A stretch of DNA of 64,000 bases, from positions 1,302,001 to 1,366,000 of the forward strand of contig OX595997.1 in the NCBI GenBank assembly GCA_951394045.1, given 5' to 3'. This stretch comes from Nitzschia sp. DOCU1. Its lineage: Eukaryota > Bacillariophyta > Bacillariophyceae > Bacillariales > Bacillariaceae. Position numbers and translations under genes: made by a program. The notes below the pieces were generated by a model, which saw only the letters and a program-made list of their open reading frames with translations, was not told where the DNA came from and did not search any database. This document shows, one piece after another, positions 60,690 through 64,000 of this stretch; the first letter of the stretch is position 1; every line of letters starts with the position of its first letter.

Positions 60690-61682
60690 TCAAACTTTTC
60701 GAAGTCGCCGAAGGGCTCGTTGCACCAAATTGACAAGGGCTCTCACTTTCTTGAGCGCAAAGACTACGCCTTTCACTAGCCACTCTTGCTTGGCCAACCA
60801 TGGATGAAATTTGTACAATTGTACTTTGGTTGCTGCCATTCGACGAAAGTCTAATAGAAAGCCATCGTGGCGACTATTGGCCCGGGGAAAGGGTTGATCA
60901 TGTGGGCACGTTGCCCCGGCGGGTAAAAAGTGTTGACACAGGGGTTCCCATCCTTGGCTGACCGAATACGAAACAAGCTGGTCCGAAGGAATGGTTTGTT
61001 CGACTTGCTCTTGATAGCGGTGATACGCAGCCTCGCAACTCCTTAGAGAGACTGACGACTTGGACTCTAATCGATTCGTTCCGTCAAAGGGTACGCCCTG
61101 GGGGAAGATTTCGTCGTCCTGAAGTCCCAGCTTTTTCTTCATCCAATATCCAAAGGGTCCCTGAACTTTGTTCCAGGAGGCATTGAAAGGTGGCTGATAC
61201 ACCAGCAAATCCATACTAAATGCCATTTCCACCATGGAGTGTGCCCAGGACGCTGCACTTCGCTCGGTCTTGAGCACTTTGGCGTTGGGATAATACTCCA
61301 ACAATTCTTGATAAACAAAACACGAGGGCTGATCCAATGTGGCATTGAATCCTTCCAAACTCAATTGTTCCACGAATCGATCAAAGGACTCTTTGTATTT
61401 TTCATGGTTGCCTTCTTCTTCGGCTTGAGAAATGTCATTCCAAATGGGCGTCATGGCTGGACTCCACGTCGTGGCATGCCAAACGCGATATCCCAGCTCT
61501 TCCAGGGCGGCCGCCAAGGATGTCGTGGCGGTTCGGGGCAAGGCGGCCCCCACAATCAACAGCGGCGTCGTTATATTCACCATAGGGCTCTGTCCTACAA
61601 TAGCAGTAGAGGAAAGGATGCAAGATGGTCCTTTGGTTGGATGGGAAATCTGCTCTCGAAATGAGCGCTTTGTCATTGTCAT
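60690..61682 (-). CDS. Sulfotransferase (Sulfotransfer_4 type)
   Basis: The product is 330 residues from the ATG at 61682; an internal ATG at 61583 (MVNITTPLLIVGA) is an alternative start. The PAPS-binding loop reads GAALPRTATTSLAAALEELGY at about 45 to 65, close to the family consensus. A DQPSCFVYQELLEYYPNAKV segment and later YSVSQGWEPLCQHF complete the pattern of this group, found in protists, fungi and invertebrates. It would transfer sulfate from PAPS to an acceptor that cannot be told from sequence. The C terminus is basic and helical. No membrane segment is evident. Confidence 0.82.
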   Translation of the reverse strand: MTMTKRSFREQISHPTKGPSCILSSTAIVGQSPMVNITTPLLIVGAALPRTATTSLAAALEELGYRVWHATTWSPAMTPIWNDISQAEEEGNHEKYKESFDRFVEQLSLEGFNATLDQPSCFVYQELLEYYPNAKVLKTERSAASWAHSMVEMAFSMDLLVYQPPFNASWNKVQGPFGYWMKKKLGLQDDEIFPQGVPFDGTNRLESKSSVSLRSCEAAYHRYQEQVEQTIPSDQLVSYSVSQGWEPLCQHFLPAGATCPHDQPFPRANSRHDGFLLDFRRMAATKVQLYKFHPWLAKQEWLVKGVVFALKKVRALVNLVQRALRRLRKV

Positions 61683-61918
61683 TTCGTGCCAATCCCGTAA
61701 ATCATTTCGTTCTTCCGGGTTCTTTGGATCTTTTGGTTGTTGCGGTCGTCAGCCGAGCGCGCGCGCCCGACTCACGACTCAAATCTGGAAAGATCCAATG
61801 ACGCAAATTTCCGGATCGCGACTCTATGCGAAAAACACATCAAGGAACCCCCGCAGCAATCATAGATCATAAAACACCATTATGGAATTTTGTTTCGTCT
61901 CGTTTTGCAACTCTCTCC

Positions 61919-62821
61919 ATGCAGAATCTAGAACTTGGCAGTGCATCGGACGTGAAGAATGATGCAGCAAGCATGATCCCCCCTCACCGCCGTAGGCGTT
62001 ATAAACTTGTATCGGTTTGGACTCTTCTGTTCATCTTGGTCATTTCGGCGCTGGTCTATGTCAGCGTTGCCCTTCATCGAAACAATCAAAACGATCCAGT
62101 AAAGGCTAATTCGAATACTCAGCCACAAACCACAAATGCTGCTGCTGCTGATAGTGGCGCTGGAAGCGGTCCAGTATCGGCTCCTACTCCGACCCAACCA
62201 CCGCAAAGCATAAGGGATGGTGGGGGCGAAGAAACGGAAAGTGAATCGACTGGAGCTCCCACCCCCACCCCTACCCACAAGCCAACAGCTCCACCGACCA
62301 CCCACAGGCCAACCGCTTCGCCGACCACCCCCAATCCAACAGCTTCACCGACGAAAATCATCTGTGACTTTCCCTACGATTGTCAAACAGATCGAATGGG
62401 ACACGAGACGCCACTATATGCAGGACAAGGTCTCTGTAATAAGCAGTATCGATTTGGAGTCACTACGGAAGGAATATTCCAGTGGTACGATTGTGCCACG
62501 AATACCAGCAAAGTCATTTATGATGCCACATGCCAAGAAAACAACGGCAAGGCACTTCCTCATTACTTCTCCATGTCTCCCAACGCAACCCTGAGACTCT
62601 TTGATGATCAGGATCAAATCATTTGGCAAAAAGAATCCAAATTGTCGATATCCTTCTCGCCGCGTTGCTTGTCTAGCCCCGCATTGGATTGTCCCTATTT
62701 CCATCTGCACGCTGAGGGCACGTTGGTCCTCAATTCTGTCAGTGACGCCGGGTGGAGTAACCGCAAGATTGAAAAGGCTTTTGACGATCTCTATTTGAAC
62801 TATACCATTTTGAATTGTTGA
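61919..62821 (+). CDS. type II membrane protein with lectin-like ectodomain, copy 1
   Basis: The ATG at 61919 gives 300 residues; the longer frame to 61826 is not favoured because the paralog at 63561 aligns here. A cytosolic part (LELGSASDVKNDAASM) precedes one transmembrane helix (VWTLLFILVISALVYVSVAL). The ectodomain begins with a Pro/Thr-rich stalk of about 60 residues (APTPTPTHKPTAPPTT-like repeats) that could be heavily O-glycosylated. The C-terminal 130 residues have regularly spaced strands: YRFGVTTEGIFQWYDC, YFSMSPNATLRLFDD, FHLHAEGTLVLNSV. Such repeats of a short hydrophobic strand and a turn recall B-type (bulb) lectins. Cysteines are paired around CDFPYDC and CxxCPYF. The function is unknown. 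Confidence 0.65.
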   Translation: MQNLELGSASDVKNDAASMIPPHRRRRYKLVSVWTLLFILVISALVYVSVALHRNNQNDPVKANSNTQPQTTNAAAADSGAGSGPVSAPTPTQPPQSIRDGGGEETESESTGAPTPTPTHKPTAPPTTHRPTASPTTPNPTASPTKIICDFPYDCQTDRMGHETPLYAGQGLCNKQYRFGVTTEGIFQWYDCATNTSKVIYDATCQENNGKALPHYFSMSPNATLRLFDDQDQIIWQKESKLSISFSPRCLSSPALDCPYFHLHAEGTLVLNSVSDAGWSNRKIEKAFDDLYLNYTILNC

Positions 62822-63560
62822 ATAGTTGTTTTAAATAAGTCTTTTGAAGAAATCCCTAAAAGGCACGAATAATGGTGGCCCAATTTTACAATCTCGTGGC
62901 CGTACACTCACCCCTATGCCTCTATAGCTTAGAGACGTCGTTTAATGCAGTTTGATGCAATAACTAGTAGTAAAAATGCACTATTTCTTATGCGGCCACT
63001 GGAGTCGTTACCAACGACGCCACGATTCTTCGGAATCGGAAGAACTAGACGTACCAGGTATGGGAGTTCGAGTTGTTGCCAGTAAAGCGACGATTTCTCA
63101 GAAAACCTTCTGCAAGATTCCTCAGCATCCAAACAAGAGGGTCAGCAAGTCGTCGTAGTAGGAGCAAGGGAATAAAATGGGGCTCAGGATGAAGCCAAAA
63201 GGGTCATCACTACGCCACCGCTCGGTAGTTGCCGAGCTTTCTTGGCTGATGGATAGTAGAAGATCGGATCTTGGGAATCTAGTTTGTCAATAGCGTGCGA
63301 TGGGTGGTCGGTCGTACGGGCGTGCGTGCGTCATCATGTCGTGCCAAAAAAGATCCAAAAGGTCGCGTCGCTCCCGTTTTGTTCTCGGGAGTTCTCTGGA
63401 CATCCCTTTGTTGGGTCGTACAGGGGCTCTCGGGTACGACTCACGACTCAACATCAGGAAAAGATCCAATGACACGAAACGAACGGCATCCATCTCCAAG
63501 ACACTGAGAGACACCTCTACATATGCACTTTTTGTTTCGTCTGGGATTGTAACTCTTTCC
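62822..63560. other. intergenic between tandem paralogs
   Basis: This 739-bp stretch between two related genes has no supported gene. A short inverted repeat, gctcgg then ccgagc, lies at 63220-63237. The last 150 bp before 63561 partly resemble the sequence before 61919 (for example a gactcacgactcaa phrase near 63438, seen near 61769). Confidence 0.5.
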
Positions 63561-64000
63561 ATGGAGAACCTAGAACTTGGCAGTGCTTCGGACGTGAAGA
63601 ATGATGCAGCAAGTATGATCCCTCGCCGTAGCTCTAGGCGTTGCAAACTTTCATCGGTTTGGAGTCTGTTGTTCATCTTTGCCATTTCAGCGTTGGTCTA
63701 TGTCAGCGTTGCCCTTTATCAGACCCGTCAAAACGATGCAGCAAAGACCACTTCGATCAATCAGCCGCAAAGCACAAGTGCTGCTGGTGGTAGTAGTAGT
63801 GGAAGCGACGAAAACGCTCAAGTAGCAGCCACTTCGAATAATCAGCCGCAAACTGTATGTGACATTCCATACGATTGTCAAACAGATCGAATGGGACACG
63901 AGACGCCACTATATGCAGGACAAGGTCTCTGTAATAAGCAGTATCGATTTGGAGTCACTACGGAAGGAATATTCCAGTGGTACGATTGTGCCACACAGAC
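63561..64000 (+). CDS. tandem paralog of the type II membrane protein, 3' partial
   Basis: A frame opens at the ATG at 63561 and is open to the window edge (146 codons). It repeats the layout of the gene at 61919. The cytosolic part is nearly identical, with ENLELGSASDVKNDAASMIP. Then comes a transmembrane helix (VWSLLFIFAISALVYVSVAL), a shorter stalk rich in Ser, Gln and Asn instead of the Pro/Thr stalk, and the same CDIPYDCQTDRMGHETPL start of the ectodomain. Over 63870-63994 the DNA is identical to 62375-62499. The gene continues outside the window. Confidence 0.85.
   Translation, partial: MENLELGSASDVKNDAASMIPRRSSRRCKLSSVWSLLFIFAISALVYVSVALYQTRQNDAAKTTSINQPQSTSAAGGSSSGSDENAQVAATSNNQPQTVCDIPYDCQTDRMGHETPLYAGQGLCNKQYRFGVTTEGIFQWYDCATQ

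Noticed and set aside
63220..63237. Inverted repeat resembling a bacterial terminator
   Set aside because: The window is nuclear DNA of a eukaryote, so rho-independent terminators do not apply.

Overview
The window is nuclear DNA from a eukaryotic alga, most likely a diatom. Genes are short and dense, carry a few small GT-AG introns (65 to 190 bp), and stand alone rather than in operons. Several predicted proteins carry heterokont-type bipartite plastid targeting (signal peptide followed by AFAP, QGFCP or VAFCS at the cleavage site). A 12-exon gene fuses a CHASE-like receptor region, a class III cyclase and a cyclic-nucleotide phosphodiesterase, a combination I associate with diatoms. I cannot name the species from sequence alone. 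I saw no tRNA, rRNA or CRISPR array.

Region 1 to 2.6 kb is the right part of a PIF/Harbinger-type DNA transposon: a transposase cut by the window edge and a convergent accessory gene, possibly ending in a GGCC terminal repeat beside TTA. From 2.9 to 24 kb come twelve confident genes that alternate strictly in strand. They are a type II membrane glycosyltransferase-like protein, a small acidic protein, a TPR-Aha1 cochaperone, a thylakoid-lumen protein, a dynamin-family GTPase, an LtrA-family membrane protein, dynamitin, a V-ATPase proteolipid, a RING E3 candidate, an S-adenosylmethionine-type mitochondrial carrier, an ER-lumenal J-protein ending in HDEL, and a U2AF65-like splicing factor.

From 25 to 36 kb are an RS-rich protein, a mitochondrial pterin-carbinolamine dehydratase in four exons, a plastid protein of unknown role, Psb29/Thf1 in three exons, and a nucleobase (uric acid/xanthine type) permease. 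Two gene-poor stretches here hold the most unusual DNA: an AT-rich array of about 22-bp repeats around a long hairpin (29.6 to 29.9 kb), and a 189-bp tandem duplication with a 21-base C tract (33.1 to 33.5 kb).

From 37 to 49 kb are a frameshifted TPR-like gene, a membrane protein, a JmjC hydroxylase with an acidic insert, a membrane-anchored degenerate cyclophilin, a mitochondrial RCC1-like protein, a mitochondrial J-protein, a fatty-acid-hydroxylase-superfamily enzyme and a tubby/LURP-like protein. From 49.5 kb to the end are the cyclase-phosphodiesterase, a large charged coiled-coil protein, a possible sulfotransferase-like protein, a clear sulfotransferase, and two tandem type II membrane paralogs that share a 125-bp identical tract. 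The second paralog runs off the window.

The genes look like ordinary diatom housekeeping and accessory functions, not one pathway. Themes are chaperones (three J/TPR cochaperones), splicing (two RS proteins), plastid biogenesis, and membrane transport. Exon joins were read by hand from GT-AG sites and reading-frame continuity. No transcript evidence was available.
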